Below, piece after piece: positions 12,301-26,402 of a stretch of 64,000 bases of DNA (within the stretch, counting starts at the first letter, position 1; every line of letters begins with the position of its first letter). The notes below the pieces were generated by a model. It was given only the letters and a program-made list of their open reading frames with translations, made no database searches and was not told the origin of the DNA. The position numbers and the translations under genes are program-made. The stretch is from contig ML978160.1 in assembly GCA_010015745.1 (NCBI GenBank), forward strand, positions 1 to 64,000. The letters run 5' to 3'. Source of the stretch: Setomelanomma holmii. Its lineage: Eukaryota; Ascomycota; Dothideomycetes; Pleosporales; Phaeosphaeriaceae.

Positions 12301-14049
12301 TGCTTCTGTAGTGACCGGTGCTGGTTTGCTCTTGCTTTGGCTCTTCTTCTTATTCGACTTGCTTCGAGCTTGCTCTTCTTTCACAGCCATAGCTTCGCGG
12401 ACGCGATCGTCATCCTCGCGAGTCTTTCTCCGCCCTCGCTCCTGCAGGATCGGGATCTCATCCACCTCGAGCGTGTCGTCGTAGTCTGAATCGTCCACAT
12501 CGTCACGCGTCGCCTGATGCAGGTGCGCGCTCGTCTGGACCGGCTTGGAAAGATTGAGGGGAGCTGGCGGTGCCTTTCGCATGGGCTGTGTCGTCTTGCG
12601 TGGAGGCGAGTCGAAGCCATTGCCGCCGATTACGGGTGTTGCTTGCGTCACGGATAGTTCTGGCGCTTGGAGCTGTGCGTCTGGTTGTTGGGTCTGTCTT
12701 GGCGGGGTTTCCGCTTGCGGGAGTTGAGATGGAGGTTGTGCGTGTTGTGTGGTAGAAACATTATTTTGTATCACAGTATCGAGTCCGAGTCCTCTGCTGC
12801 CAAATCTGAGTGGCTGAACGGAGTAGTCTGTCGGCGAGTTGACGCTGGACGCAGGGTTCGAGGCGGTGTGCGGCTCTGAGTGGGACGGCGAGTGTGCCAG
12901 CTGCGAGTCTGGAATCTGGTGCGGCGCGGGATGTTGCTGTGTCAGCGGCGACACCTTGTGCTCAGCCGTTTTGGTGTCAGCGTTCCTGGGGGGGTCGTCT
13001 GGTCTGTCGCTGAGGGCGGGCGACTGGCTAGTCTCGCGTTCCACGACAGAGCCGGCCGTGTCAGAGCGCTGTAGTGCGCCGGGCACTGGTGGCACCTGTT
13101 CGTTGACCTCTCTCAGTTTCCTGCGGTAACGGTCCTTGTCCTTGAGCGCCCGCTCGAGGTCCTTCTGCAGGCCGATGACCATGGACCGCTGCTTCTCGAC
13201 GAGGCGCCAGAGCTGGGCGTTGTGGTTCGCCGTGCTCTGTTTCTCCCTCCACAGCGCGAGCATGGCGGCCTCGGGCGACCCTGCAGCTGCTATCAGACTG
13301 GCCATGTTGGGCGGGTTGGCGAGGCTCGTGTCCTGCGAGGACCGGTAGCCATGGCCAGCAGGCAGCTTCTGCGAGGCCCCAGACGACATCGAGGACGCCG
13401 CCGAGTCGATCGAGGGGTTGCGAACAGGCTGTGTCGGCCTCGTCTCAGGTCGGCTCGGTCGCGAGGGCGGGTGCATGGCAGGCGAGGCCGGAGGAGAGAT
13501 GCCCGCCGATGTCAGCGAGGGGACGGCGGCGGCGGTGCGTGCCTGGGCATGCGCAGATGGGCGGTGGTCGGCCGGTCTCGGTGTGTTATTATTGCTGCTA
13601 TTACTTGGTGGTGTGGGCGGGTGCGCAGGCTTGCTGGGGCTGGCGAGTGCTGCTGTGTGGTGCTCTTCTTCAGCGAGCAGAGCGTCGAGCTTCTCGCGCG
13701 GGGAGCGTGGCTCGTCGTAATTGGGCAGCGCGTGGGCTGCGGCTCTGCTAGCTTTGTTCGAGGCAGCCTGGGTCAGTGGACTCGGTGCTGGCTTGCGACG
13801 TCCTGCTGTGGCTGTTTCCCCTGCTGCTTCTCGACGGTGCTGCTCGTCGCTGGTGGCCGGCACGTCGTGCGAGCGCGTCGAGTCGCGAAGCTGCCGAATG
13901 CTCTCCGCAAGAGACGGCGAGGGCGGCGGATATCGAGGGCTGGGCTGCGCGGGGTGCTCGAGGGCAGCGCTGTTGTCGTGGTGCGGGTGCTGGTGAGCTT
14001 GAGGGCTGCTGTGCTGGACGAGCATTGCTGCGTCGGCCCTCACACTCAT
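9355..14049 (-). CDS. Bem3-type Rho GTPase-activating protein (PX-PH-RhoGAP)
   Basis: Two exons on the minus strand, 14049-10146 and 10097-9355, separated by a 48-bp GTAAGC...CAG intron that splits the RhoGAP domain. Product 1548 aa. The N-terminal ~750 residues are Ser/Pro/Gln-rich and disordered, broken by a coiled coil (about 262-325, ALWREKQSTANHNAQLWRLV). Next come a PX-like domain (~770-905) and a PH domain (~918-1035, beginning KEGYLTKRGKNFGGWKARFF). The RhoGAP domain spans ~1195-1370. It carries the arginine finger in EEGIFRLSGS, the motif LLKLYLRELPASVLT, and LNKMTVRNVGIVFAPTL after the junction. This order matches budding yeast Bem3, a Cdc42 GAP acting at polarity sites, where PX and PH bind phosphoinositides. 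The C-terminal tail is Gln/Pro-rich. Domain architecture is clear; the exact GTPase target is inferred. Confidence 0.92.
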
Positions 14050-15975
14050 GCCGGCTCAAACGAGACTAGCCGGATGCCAGGATGGGCCCGCCCGTGTGTG
14101 GCTCTATGCGATCAGTAGTGGGGATCAGCTATGTTTCGCGACCTCTTGCGTCTCTGGGTGGATGCAGTCGTGCAGCCGCGTCCAGCAGTCTGCCAGCGCT
14201 GGTCTACCTTGAGAAGACCCAAGTAAGACCCGCTCCAGCAGAGGCAGAGATTTGGAGAATTTCCAGCACGGCAGTCAGGTGCGAGACACGACCACTTCAT
14301 TCGCCGCTGTACGCGCCTAGCAGTTGGGCCCTGGGTCGACAGCGGCCGGCTAGCATGGTGATTGTTTAATTCAACGCCCGCCATTCCACACCAGGCCAGG
14401 CTAGTGGTCTGTTCCTGCATCCACATTGTCGAGCCGAGCGCCTTGTCCCCATGATCGTCTCCGAAATGCCGCACACAGAGGCACACCACGATATGAAACC
14501 AAGTGGGTGCACGTCTCGTCGCTGTGGGCGCCAATGGCCCTCCTGCTGCTCGCAATTGGCGAGCATCCGTGGCTTGCTGGCCGTCATCACCGTCTGCTTC
14601 CACCCAGCGACGGCCTCTTGCATACGAGTCCGCGTGGTGTGTCGCTGCTGGTCCCCGCGGACGCCACGGCCGTGGTGCTTTTCGTCTGCCGGCCTTGTGA
14701 GTGGTCGAGGGGTGCTTCCTCGACACGCGAGAATGTGTGAGGGTGTATTGCCATAATCTCACCATTCGGAAGGCCCCCGTGCGCCAATCTCTGATGGCAG
14801 ATTCCATGGTGCATTTTCGTGCAGCCAATTAGCCCGGCGGAGAGTTTGCAGTGCACGGTTTGGCGATATCGAGCGCAAAGCTTTCTGTGCGCCCGAAATG
14901 AGAAGGGTCCCCCGCTGTAAGTTTATGCGCCGTGATTCGATCCCAGTCCGCCTAACCTGGAGCCCATCTCTCAGCACCGAACGAGCGACCTGTGCGGCAG
15001 CCAGGCGGTCCTGTGCAACCAGCCCATATGCTTGCTGCAGTTCATACCGCCCGGCTGAAGTGCTATTGCAATCTGCAAACACATGCTGCCTCCGCAAAGC
15101 GCAATCGTACGACTTTCTTCTCAGAGTGACCGAGGTTTGCTTTTGAAACTCTACAATCCTCACTTGAATGCGGGATGTAGGGAGCCGCCGACGACTCCAC
15201 ACTAGCCTAGCCTCCAACGGTCGACGGCATGCTCGCGAGCTGCACTGAGCTGCACGGCCAAGCAGGATCGTAGCTGCAGGAACGTGACTTTTCGTTCTGC
15301 GTAAGGGAGATGAGGTCTCTGCAGAACGAGAAGCAATTTTATTTCCCTCTGTTATGTGCTACTGAGGCTGCTATGGTGGAAATACAGTACTACATCCACC
15401 AGAGTCACTGCTTGTCAACAATAGCGAAATGTGTAGAAGATCTTCAAGGGTCCAGCACCCACATGCAGGGGCAACCTGAGGCAGGTGTCTGTATTCGGGA
15501 GTATTGTTTCCGGACGACTTGCGTCAACTTGGTGTCGGTCTAAATATACTTAAAATATCCGAGATTCAAGGGCGTGAATTTGCGATTCGTGATTTCAGAA
15601 AGTTGCGATTGTAATTGTTTCGAGGCTTGGCCTCAAGTTGGGGCTTGCTTGTGCGAGTCAACGGGAATCTCTATGTATATCAAACAATGGCGGCCGATCT
15701 TCACATTTATCCTATCTTTCCTATCTCTATAATCTGAAGAAGTGTCTTGTGGCGGCACGATCACCGCTACTGCATCGCTCGTTTTACGATATTCACAATG
15801 GCCTATTGCGGAGGTGATATGACTTGAACAGACGTCTGGTGTTAGCCGGTGTGGTGATTCCTATATACTGGCATCATCGTATTCATGAGTGTTGACTGTG
15901 ATCCGTCCTGAACGCCATGACATGCATATACTTCATTGCTGTACAATATGTTACAACCCTCTATCTCCATTCTTT
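14050..15975. promoter_or_regulatory. Long 5' region of the RhoGAP gene (1.9 kb)
   Basis: Lies upstream of the RhoGAP start and downstream of the uS13m stop, both on the minus strand. It contains several open frames, including one of 238 codons at 14112-14828 on the minus strand, but their composition (Arg/His/Trp/Cys-rich) and the overlap of frames argue against coding. Likely promoter plus a long 5' leader. Confidence 0.5.
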
Positions 15976-16499
15976 CTACAGCTGCACTCGCCCCTGCCCA
16001 CCGCGCTCGATCTTGTTCAGTCGTCGTGCCGTCGTAATCTGTCACGGTTAGCATCAACACCCATGACATGAACAATTCCCCATACCTGTGTTCTTGTCCT
16101 CTGTCCTCTTACAGGCAATCCCATAGCATGCCGTCTTCCCCTATATGTGCCCATGTCCTTCAAGCGTCTTATGTTATCCTGCACTTCTCTCCGCAAATCG
16201 TTCTCGATCTTCATGTTCGACAGCTCCGCCGTGAGATCCATGACCGTCGCGTTTTTCAGGCTGCCGATTTTGGCCCACGGATGGATGTGAAACTTTGCCA
16301 AAAGGCCTTGTGACACCTTTGGCCCGATACCGAAGAAGGACTCGAGAGAACGCTGCGCTACATTAGACCTTGCGACATCGATTGCGATGGACGGCGTACC
16401 TTGACGAGCACCGTCTCTTGGAAATTGAAGCCGTTTAAGAACACCTAAGCCATTAGTATTGTCCAAAGTATATCTAGCTACCGGAAGCAGACATACCAT
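15976..16499 (-). CDS. Mitochondrial small-subunit ribosomal protein uS13m
   Basis: Four exons on the minus strand: 16499-16497 (the ATG alone), 16444-16400, 16352-16086 and 16038-15976, giving 125 aa. Introns are 52, 47 and 47 bp with TACTAAT- or TCTAAT-like branch points. The spliced product begins MVFLNGFNFQETVLVK, continues RSLESFFGIGPKVSQGLLAK and YRGRRHAMGLPVRGQRTRTQ, and ends ARRLNKIERGGQGRVQL. These are the hallmarks of the S13 family: the glycine-rich helix-turn-helix and the GxRH...PVRGQRT motif that contacts 16S-like rRNA. Length equals that of other fungal mitochondrial homologues (yeast Sws2). It works in the mitochondrial ribosome head. The first intron directly follows the start codon. 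It shares a 245-bp divergent promoter with cyclophilin B. Confidence 0.9.
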
Positions 16500-16743
16500 G
16501 ATGCAAACAACCCCGCGCACGCCTTCAATCGCAAATGCCAAAGTCTTGAGCCTGACGATGTCGATCTGCAACACTCGCGGCGGGAAGCGCGAAACCTCCG
16601 CATCGTTTTTCCGACCCTAGTGCAACCCCAGCTCCCCAAGCTTCAGAACACCACGTTTCACTACAACGCCAGACTCAACCCCTCCGTTAGGGACCTTATA
16701 AACACACCACACCGCCAATCGAACGAGTCGAGTATTCGCAGTC
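16500..16743. promoter_or_regulatory. Compact bidirectional promoter (uS13m / cyclophilin B)
   Basis: Only 244 bp separate the two start codons, which point away from each other. The two leaders and promoters must share this segment. I see no canonical TATA box. Confidence 0.6.
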
Positions 16744-18026
16744 ATGGCTTCGATTCAGAGGTTCATCATTTCGTTCTTGCTCATCTTGAGCGTTGCGTTT
16801 GTCTTCTTTGCGCAGTCAACAGAGGCGACCAAGGGTCCTAAGATCACGCACAAGGTCCGTATTGCGGCCAATTGAGCAGGCTCGAAGTACTGACCGGTGT
16901 GATAGGTCTACTTTGACATCACCCACGGCGATGAAGAGCTGGGTCGTATTACCATCGGCCTTTATGGCAAGACTGTTCCCAAGACTGCGGAGAACTTCCG
17001 GTATGCTCCCCGCCGTCTTTTAGTACTGCGAAGACACGGAAGATGCTTCGACATCCCAATGAATTCGAAATGACAATGCTGCGAACACCTTCAGGACTGC
17101 CGAACGCAACGTTTTCGAGAGGTCATAGGCTGACATTGGCATAGTGCTCTGGCTACTGGCGAGAAGGGCTTCGGTTATGAGGGCTCCGCCTTCCACCGCG
17201 TCATCAAGCAGTTCATGATCCAAGGCGGTGGGTTCAAGTCACACATTGAATCTGAGGCGATGCTGACTGAATGCTTAAGGCGATTTCACGAATGCGGACG
17301 GCACAGGTGGCAAGTCCATTTACGGTCAGAAGTTCCCTGACGAGAACTTCAAGCTGAAGCACACCCGCAAGGGTCTCCTATCCATGGCCAACAGCGGGTA
17401 TGTCTGGCACCTCTGAAGACATGCCGGCTATACTAACACCACTGTTTAGGAAGGACACCAATGGCAGCCAGTTCTTTATTACCACCGTTGTCACCAGCTG
17501 GCTCGATGGTCGCCACGTCGTGTTTGGCGAGGTTCTGGATGGATACGACATCGTCGAGAAGATCGAGAACGTGCCCAAGGCGGCAGGAGATAAGCCCGTC
17601 AAGACTGTCAAGATCGCTAAGAGCGGCGAGCTCGAGGTCCCCGAGGAAGGTATACACGCTGAACTCTGAGCCAGTGCTGTACCACGCTGGCTGTGCAAGG
17701 TTGGAGAGCTGCTGATAGTTTCTTTCTCTCAAGATACATACGGTGATGCGAAGCCAGCCAATGCAGACGACAATCTCGACGTCACTGCACCAAAGCCTGA
17801 GGCGAGCGAGGCCGTGGACGTTGCGAAGCCTCCTGCCGCCAAGGAGACCAAGGACAAGTCAACTACCAAGACCCCAGTTCTTGCAACCACTGAGGAGGGA
17901 TTGTCGGTAGCTCAGAAACTTTTCTTCGTCGGCGCCATCGTTGCAGTCTGCGCTCTCTTTCTTCGGTCGCGTGGAGGGAAAAGTAGCGTTGGCCAGGATC
18001 GATACAAGGACAAAAGCTTTGCTTAG
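16744..18026 (+). CDS. ER-type cyclophilin B, peptidyl-prolyl cis-trans isomerase
   Basis: Six exons: 16744-16854, 16906-17000, 17145-17227, 17280-17397, 17450-17649 and 17734-18026, giving 299 aa. Residues ~1-27 form a signal peptide ([18 protein letters not shown]). The cyclophilin domain (about 37-205) has [37 protein letters not shown] and [16 protein letters not shown], so the catalytic Arg and the cyclosporin-binding Trp are present. A Lys/Thr-rich linker leads to a C-terminal membrane helix (about 263-283, [15 protein letters not shown]) followed by a basic tail. This is the secretory-pathway cyclophilin with a C-terminal anchor seen in filamentous fungi. It catalyses proline isomerisation during folding in the ER lumen. 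Every splice junction restores the domain, so the model is solid. Confidence 0.93.
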
Positions 18027-18886
18027 ATTACGAGAAATGGATCACGAATACAAGTATAGAAAGACAAGCGTTGAAGGACTGCGTGACTCTAGTGTCAGTG
18101 TGAGCTTGTCGAGTCCTGCGGCCGCGAACCTTCATGATCAAGGGCTCCAGGCTTTAGTATCGACTGCAAGGAGTTTACATTCATTACATATAGATATATG
18201 CAGGACGTTACAGGCACACGTGCTGTAGTGCATCATCATCGCATCCATGGTAGCGCAAGTCCGGCTCCTCGCTTGTGTACCCTGTGAGAGCATGACAGCG
18301 TCTACGTGGAGTGACACCCGCCGCCTTATCTGTAGACTTTAGAGTCATCACACAGCGTCTCCTGCAGAGAAAGCACCGGAAGATGACAGGCCAGTTGCCT
18401 GCGGTGCAGCAAGCCGACTGCGCAAGTGTTCACCGCCCATGTTCACCGACTCGCCACCCAAGTAAAAGACGGGCAATCTAGGCCCGTGCGGGCGCTAGCG
18501 CGGCAACAGCAGCTTTTTGCACGGGCAATTTCTTTAACTGCTGTCCCTCCTTCCTCCAACACCCTCCCCATCAACCTCAACCCTAGTGTGTATTTGCACA
18601 AAACAAGCAGCACAGTATCTGTGAAGTCCACTCTTTCTTGGTCTTCACTCTCATTCTCTTCTCGTTTTTCAGGACAGAGGCGTTTGCTCCTTTCCTGTCA
18701 CGACGAGTCTCAGGCGCGTTTCTGCCTGCTCTTCCGAGTTTCGTCACTTAGACCTGCCTTCTTTTCGCCTGTCGCTCACCGCCGAGCCAGTCGAGACGTA
18801 GACTTCGAACAAGCGAACGAACAAAACTTTACGAACAATCACCTCAACACCCTTTTCAGCCGTTTGCCCACGTCAATACCGACAAT
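18027..18886. promoter_or_regulatory. Promoter and 5' leader of the Ded1 gene
   Basis: 860 bp between the cyclophilin stop and the helicase start. Positions ~18540-18700 are strongly pyrimidine-rich (repeated TTC/CTC runs), the usual mark of transcription start regions in highly expressed fungal genes. An open frame at 18426 (163 codons) overlaps this tract and is judged leader sequence. Confidence 0.55.
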
Positions 18887-21068
<2,182 letters not shown>

Positions 21069-22209
21069 ATCCAACCATGGCCTACGACGCCGTCACCGTA
21101 GATCTTCGACTGCAAGATCACGAGCCTCGTGGACATTGATGACGGCATTTCCCTTTCTTCGGTTTTCATTATTGCGATTCATTCCCGGTTCTTGCGGCAC
21201 GAATGAGACCCCGGAATCTCATACCCCAATCAGCATATAGACAGCGACTGTTTCTCTGCGGATCTGGCTATTTCGAGCTCTGCTGCATACGATACCCATT
21301 CGACCAACGTCGAGCTCGGACATAGACTGCAGAAACCCGCTTTCTGTGCGAAGGCATGCATTACGAACATTTTACGCACCCGCTCTTATGCTCAGCATGC
21401 TGCTTGGGAGCCATAGATCTCGTTTCCGGGTCTTTTGCGACGGCCTGCATATCTCCATTTTACAACAAAAAGCGATTCCTTTCCCGGTTATACCCATGGC
21501 GACGTCCCTCTTCGTCGTCCTCGTTGTCTCTTGTCTTTCTGCATCAGCATGCGGAGCGACTCAGTCCGACACCTCTGAGACGGCGGAAAAGTTTGCTGGT
21601 TATGCTCACACATAGATGGCGTTCATGAGGGTTGCCTGCCCTTTACTAAGGTCCTTGTCTACAGCTGACGAGGGCTTTGCGAAGGATATACCCGGTTCTT
21701 ATGGAAACCATCATGGACGCGCCACGGCTTGGCGGTGAGACGACAATGGCAAGTTTTGTTTGCATCTACCTGCTGAATGCTCACACGACCTGGGCAAGGG
21801 AATCACATAAAAGCACAGTTCTGAGCAGATGAATAGTTAGATAGACTACTTGAGCCGAGTGACGCTTGGCTCATAATGCATGATTTCTCAGGCAATGATT
21901 CTTTGCACTTCTTTCATCGTTCACACGTACTGCTCTCTTCAGAAGATTAATCTGCCCAGATTATCGTGTACACACAAGTCACGCGACGACATCCCCCACT
22001 ACTCATTCTCGGATTGGACTTGGTATGAATGTGTATGCATCAAGGCACGTTTCGCCCACCATCGTGTACAATCCCATTGTACGCTTCGTACATGCCTAGC
22101 CGTCCTATGCTCGAGGTGGGCTCACCATCGGCGCGACTTGATTGCACACCAGTAAATCCGCCCGAGACTAACAAGTAAAGCGGTGTTTCCGCGAGCCAAG
22201 GTGGGTGGG
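21069..22209. other. Intergenic region (1.1 kb)
   Basis: Probably the Ded1 3' UTR followed by spacer and the upstream region of the small gene at 22210. Short open frames (for example 21346-21615, with a hydrophobic run) have no recognisable features. Nothing else is seen. Confidence 0.45.
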
Positions 22210-22544
22210 ATGAGCGAACAAAGTGCAAAAGCTGAGCAGTGGGTGTTGAGATACGGACGGTCATATGCTGGAGTGTGGTCTTCAAAGGTATGGATGATGC
22301 TATAGAGCTTAACTTCCTCATTCCGAGGACGAAAAGCAAGCATGGCGATGTGTATATATATAGAGGCCCCAACGACCGCCTATTTGAAAGGGCTTTATTT
22401 GCATCCATGTACTCACAACCTCATATCCTGGACGTCGTTGATCGAGCAGATTTCAAGGTATCGGGGAAGTTTATAACGGTGAGCGTGCCGGGGACGATTG
22501 TGGATGAGAGAGAGCGTTATGACGGGACGGAGAGGCCGTGGTGA
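22210..22544 (+). CDS. Small unrecognised protein, 93 aa (tentative)
   Basis: Two exons are proposed, 22210-22287 and 22341-22544, joined by a 53-bp intron with donor GTATGG and acceptor GCAAG. The product opens MSEQSAKAEQWVLRYGRSYA and continues after the junction HGDVYIYRGPNDRLFERALF, then ADFKVSGKFITVSVPGTIVD, ending ERYDGTERPW. Amino-acid composition is protein-like and unlike the surrounding spacer, the intron has the size normal for this genome, and phase is kept. I do not recognise a family. Alternatives are chance reading frames, or a fragment of a longer gene with an exon upstream. No function is assigned. Confidence 0.5.
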
Positions 22545-23236
22545 GATTGGGTTTTGTGGGGGTGAGGAAGTTGAGGGCGGGAGAAGGTGCGTGGGTGGAA
22601 TGAGGTGGTGGGTTTGGTGTGTGGTTGGGATGGAGGAATGATTTGAGGGTCTTTGAAGGCACAGGTTGATTGACAAGAGATTGTGTTCAAGGTTATATGT
22701 GGGGAAGTTGTGAGACTTTTGATATCCGCTGTATTTGGTAGCATGTATTGCAACTTAAAACTTCCAAGGGTTGGGACCATCAGAATTGAGTTCTGCTCAT
22801 ATGAGGAATTTGCTATCCGTGTCAGCCAAGTGCAAGCAACAGAAGCGAAGACAGGAGACTGAGAAGTGTGAAGGTCCTCAAGTCGAGGCATCAGCCGTCT
22901 CTAGATCGACGTCAAGATGTGCCAGTTCGGGTGTACAAAGTGCAACACTCCAATTGGCTCCAGATAATCAATCTAGACCACCGTCGGTTACATGTTGTTC
23001 CGCGCCGAAGGGTTCGTGATGTTGAACGGCAGCTTATTCAAGGGACAATTAGCGCGGAGCTTGGGCGCGTTCACTTCTTTCCGCTTCAAGCCTACAGCTA
23101 CATGTCTCCGTCATCACCACTTTCACGGCTGAAGTTTGCACGACGGGCGACGTGTTATCAATCTTGCTTCTTCCAATCCGAATCCGAAACCTTGCACAGC
23201 GCGGCGACCAGCTGCCGAAGCTGGTAGCAGCGGACC
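22545..23236. promoter_or_regulatory. Intergenic region upstream of Ies1
   Basis: 692 bp; the segment just after 22545 is GT-rich. It should contain the Ies1 promoter and leader. No gene seen. Confidence 0.45.
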
Positions 23237-25835
23237 ATGGATGCTACTGCGCGCCCCGACGAGCCCGACTCCAGAAACTCGCTGCGACACATTCTCGCCG
23301 CTGAACCCACCATGGACGATGCCAGACCCTCCCCATCTCAAGCCGACACCCCTGCGCCTGACGACATGGAGCTCGCCGATGCGCCTGATGGCTCCAAGGC
23401 CCCAGGAGACAGCGATGCATCGCGCCCGCAGTACACGGCGACGACTACGACCACGCGACGCAATGCTAATGGCAGCGTGTCGTCGGTCTACAGCGGAAAC
23501 AAGATCAAGCACCTAAAGAAGGATGACGGCATTCCCCTTTGGCGCAAGGACATCCAGTACGACTTCCTCAAGCTGGTCTTCGAGGACGATCAGAAGGTCT
23601 TCACCAAGCAGTCGGAGCCGCAGGCTGGTGCCACACACACATTTGCGGACATTTATCTTGACGCCATGGCCAAGAGCAGCAAATGCAGCAAGATCCTCAA
23701 AGACAAGTTGTTGACCGAGCGCCCGGCCGCGGTGAACATGGCTATGGTGTGTCTGCTGGTGAATGTCGGTCGGATGAACACCACACTCAATTGTGAGTGT
23801 TGATGCTGTCTGGTGGCTGTGAGTTTGCTAATCCGATGCAGTCTTCCCTGAGATGCGCGCGCAACTACGAACATACCACTCGATCCCATCCCTACAGGCC
23901 CACCAAGATCCGAACGCATACAAGCAGCTGCAGGACGCGCCACGGCTGAAGTCGATACTGAAGGGAGCGACAGAAGACCAAGAGCAGCCCAGCACAGTCG
24001 AGGAGATCATTGCAGCGTCCATCCCCCGCACGAACCCCGTCAACCTCATCTTCGTCCTATCGCAGTATGCGCCCAAGATCTCCGAACTGCACTTCTTCCC
24101 ACCACGCGACTTCTTCGACCTCGTCATGCGATCAAACTTGAGCAGCAAGAGCAGAGCGACCGCCTTCCTATGGCTCATGTGGTGGTACCTCGAGAGCGAC
24201 TTCTCGAAAGAGGCGGCCGAGCGCAACCCCTTCGGACCAGGGCAGTACGGCCCTGCAGATGACCCTGCGACTGCCGACCAACCCCTCAAATGCCCAGCCT
24301 TCGACTTCTTATCGCCTGAGCAGGAACTGCTTGAGAACGTGGATACACTGGATGAGAAGAACTTTGGCGAGATCAAGCGCAAGGAGAGAACGGCTATACT
24401 GGCAAGTGACATGGCGCCTGTCGTGACCGGTCCTAAGCGCACGAACAAGAAAGGTGAGTCAATTTTTGTTGCGATCCCTGCCGAACGACTCTCAGGACAA
24501 GCAGTCCAAAGGGTGGATCGAAGTTGTCGGCAGAGATTTGACTGGTCGGCTGCGCAGTGGCGTTAACACAGTGACTGGATATCTGAATGCCACAGCGAGC
24601 GACCAATCCTTGGAGCCCACAAACCAGTCTCTTTCTCAGAATCCATTTTTGCATTCTCATACCTAACCGAGCTCATCTAACCCAAACACAGCTTTCAACC
24701 AGAATCCTGTCTTCTCTGTCCTGGCAGATGATGGCGCATCCACGCCCGGCAGGGATCGCCAGTCGCCATCTCATGGTAAGTTGGGCATTGCAGAATATCC
24801 ATTGTAACGTAGCTAAATATGTCAGGCTCGGCGAGAGGTCGTGGCAAGCTTGCAAAATCGATCATAGAGCGAGACTACCCATCAGATACGGATCGCACGC
24901 GTTCCGTTTCGCCTCCAAACAGCGTATACAACACGGGCAAGAAGGCCACACCAAACATGCGCATTAACACTCTCCTAAATGACGACCTACCAGCTTCCTC
25001 GCCTGCACCGAAAGGACCTGGACGTGGCAATTGGTCTCGCAATCGCACGGCTGGCGGCCCAACAGGAGCTCGCAGCTTCAAGTCTAGGCTTGATGCGGGC
25101 ACTTCGCAAGATGGACAATCTCCTTCCACCAGCGCCCCTACATTCAATGGCCCACATGGCTTCTACCTCCCACTTAACGGCTCAGACCCAAGCCACAAGC
25201 GCACACGCCCACTTACACAACACCAACTAGCAGTTGAGCAATATCGACGGCGCCGTGTCGACGTGATCCTCGACCGCGGTATCCGCATCGAATACAAAGC
25301 CGCAGCGAAGCGGAGACGCACTGCCAACAGCTTCATGCGTGCCTGGATCCGATGCAAGGGCATGGCAGATGGCTACGACACGGACGAGGAAAGCCACGCG
25401 CTAGCTCAATACGACGACCCTAATTCTAACATCGGGACCAAGACTCCTCCACCCATGCCCGCAGGCCTCGTCCCGCTCGACTTTGGCGGCGAAGTCAACG
25501 ACCACGGCGATGAATCATACTACCGCGCGAAAATGCTCTCACGCGCGCTACGACGACTACAGCGCTGGGAAGACGGGCGTGTCACGGTGCGCTCGAGACC
25601 AAAGGGCGAGCGCGATCGCGATGCTGGAAACGGACATGCAGATTTTGGACAGCGGCATGTTGCGAGCGATGACGACGATTCGGAGCGTGATGAGGAGATG
25701 ATGGAGGACTTGAGGAGGGAGGAGAGTAGTGAGAGCAGTGAGGATGAGGATATGGATGATGGGGGCAGGGAGAGGGAGAGGGAGAGGGAGAGGTATGATG
25801 CGCAAACACTGCCGCCTTTGCCGAGGATGCATTAG
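23237..25835 (+). CDS. INO80 chromatin-remodelling complex subunit Ies1
   Basis: Four exons: 23237-23792, 23842-24453, 24692-24775 and 24826-25835, giving 753 aa. The core reads KHLKKDDGIPLWRKDIQYDF, IYLDAMAKSSKCSKILKDKL, PRTNPVNLIFVLSQYAPKI and SRATAFLWLMWWYLESDFSK, and further on FLSPEQELLENVD and TGPKRTNKK. This is the pattern I know from fungal Ies1, a subunit found only with fungal INO80 remodellers, which slide and edit nucleosomes in the nucleus. The third exon (AFNQNPVFSVLADDGASTPG) was picked because it alone keeps phase between the second exon and the SARGRGKLAKS start of the fourth. The C-terminus has a basic block (AAAKRRRTANSFMRAWIRC) and an acidic tail with an RE repeat from a GGGAGA hexamer run at ~25765-25795. 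The second intron is 238 bp and unusual. Confidence 0.88.
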
Positions 25836-26402
25836 GTGAGATAGTTGGGGATGTAGGTTAGATATACTTCTGTGTGTGTGTGTGTTTTATGGCTGTATGA
25901 TGGATGGATGGGTGGATGGACTGGGATATTCGATTCGATGAATGTACTTGGTAACACACGATGTGTATGGTTCGGGATGTTCCAACAACATATATACTTG
26001 TTGAAATGGATCAAATGCAAACATGTTCCCCCGTTGCACTATAAATTTACTGATGTTTCTTCCTCGTCTAGTCCCTGCCCATTAGTTGATCTCGCTTGCA
26101 GATAAACGTAAACATGCGGCTAGGTAAAGTACAAAAGCCCGTACACGGTGATTCGTCAGGCCGACAAACATTTTCTCATCGTCTCATATCTTTTCGCACT
26201 CCTTGACTCTGCCTGTGTCCAACTCTCTCTGGACCTCAACGTTCCACTCAGTGTCATGCCTTCGTAATGTGCCCAGTTCAACAATTGTAAAACGGTGGTG
26301 TGGTAATGTCTTCTCGGTTCAGTAGGTAGCAAAACCGCCCGCAAATTCGATTTACAGCTTCTTATTCTGACGCGCTTCGGGTATCATACAATCACATCAT
26401 CC
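25836..26402. other. Convergent 3' intergenic region with TG microsatellite
   Basis: Lies between the 3' ends of Ies1 (plus) and DNA polymerase delta subunit 2 (minus). A (TG)n run of about eight units sits at ~25871-25885, followed by a GGATGGAT-type run near 25900-25920. Otherwise AT-rich 3' UTR sequence. Confidence 0.55.

Noticed and set aside
13222..14118. 298-codon plus-strand open frame opposite the RhoGAP N-terminus
   Set aside because: Antisense shadow of a GC-rich, disordered coding region; Arg/Cys/Gly-rich with no features.
14112..14828. 238-codon open frame on the minus strand upstream of the RhoGAP gene
   Set aside because: Composition (Arg, His, Trp, Cys-rich), no motif, overlapping frames on both strands, and position in a promoter/leader region.
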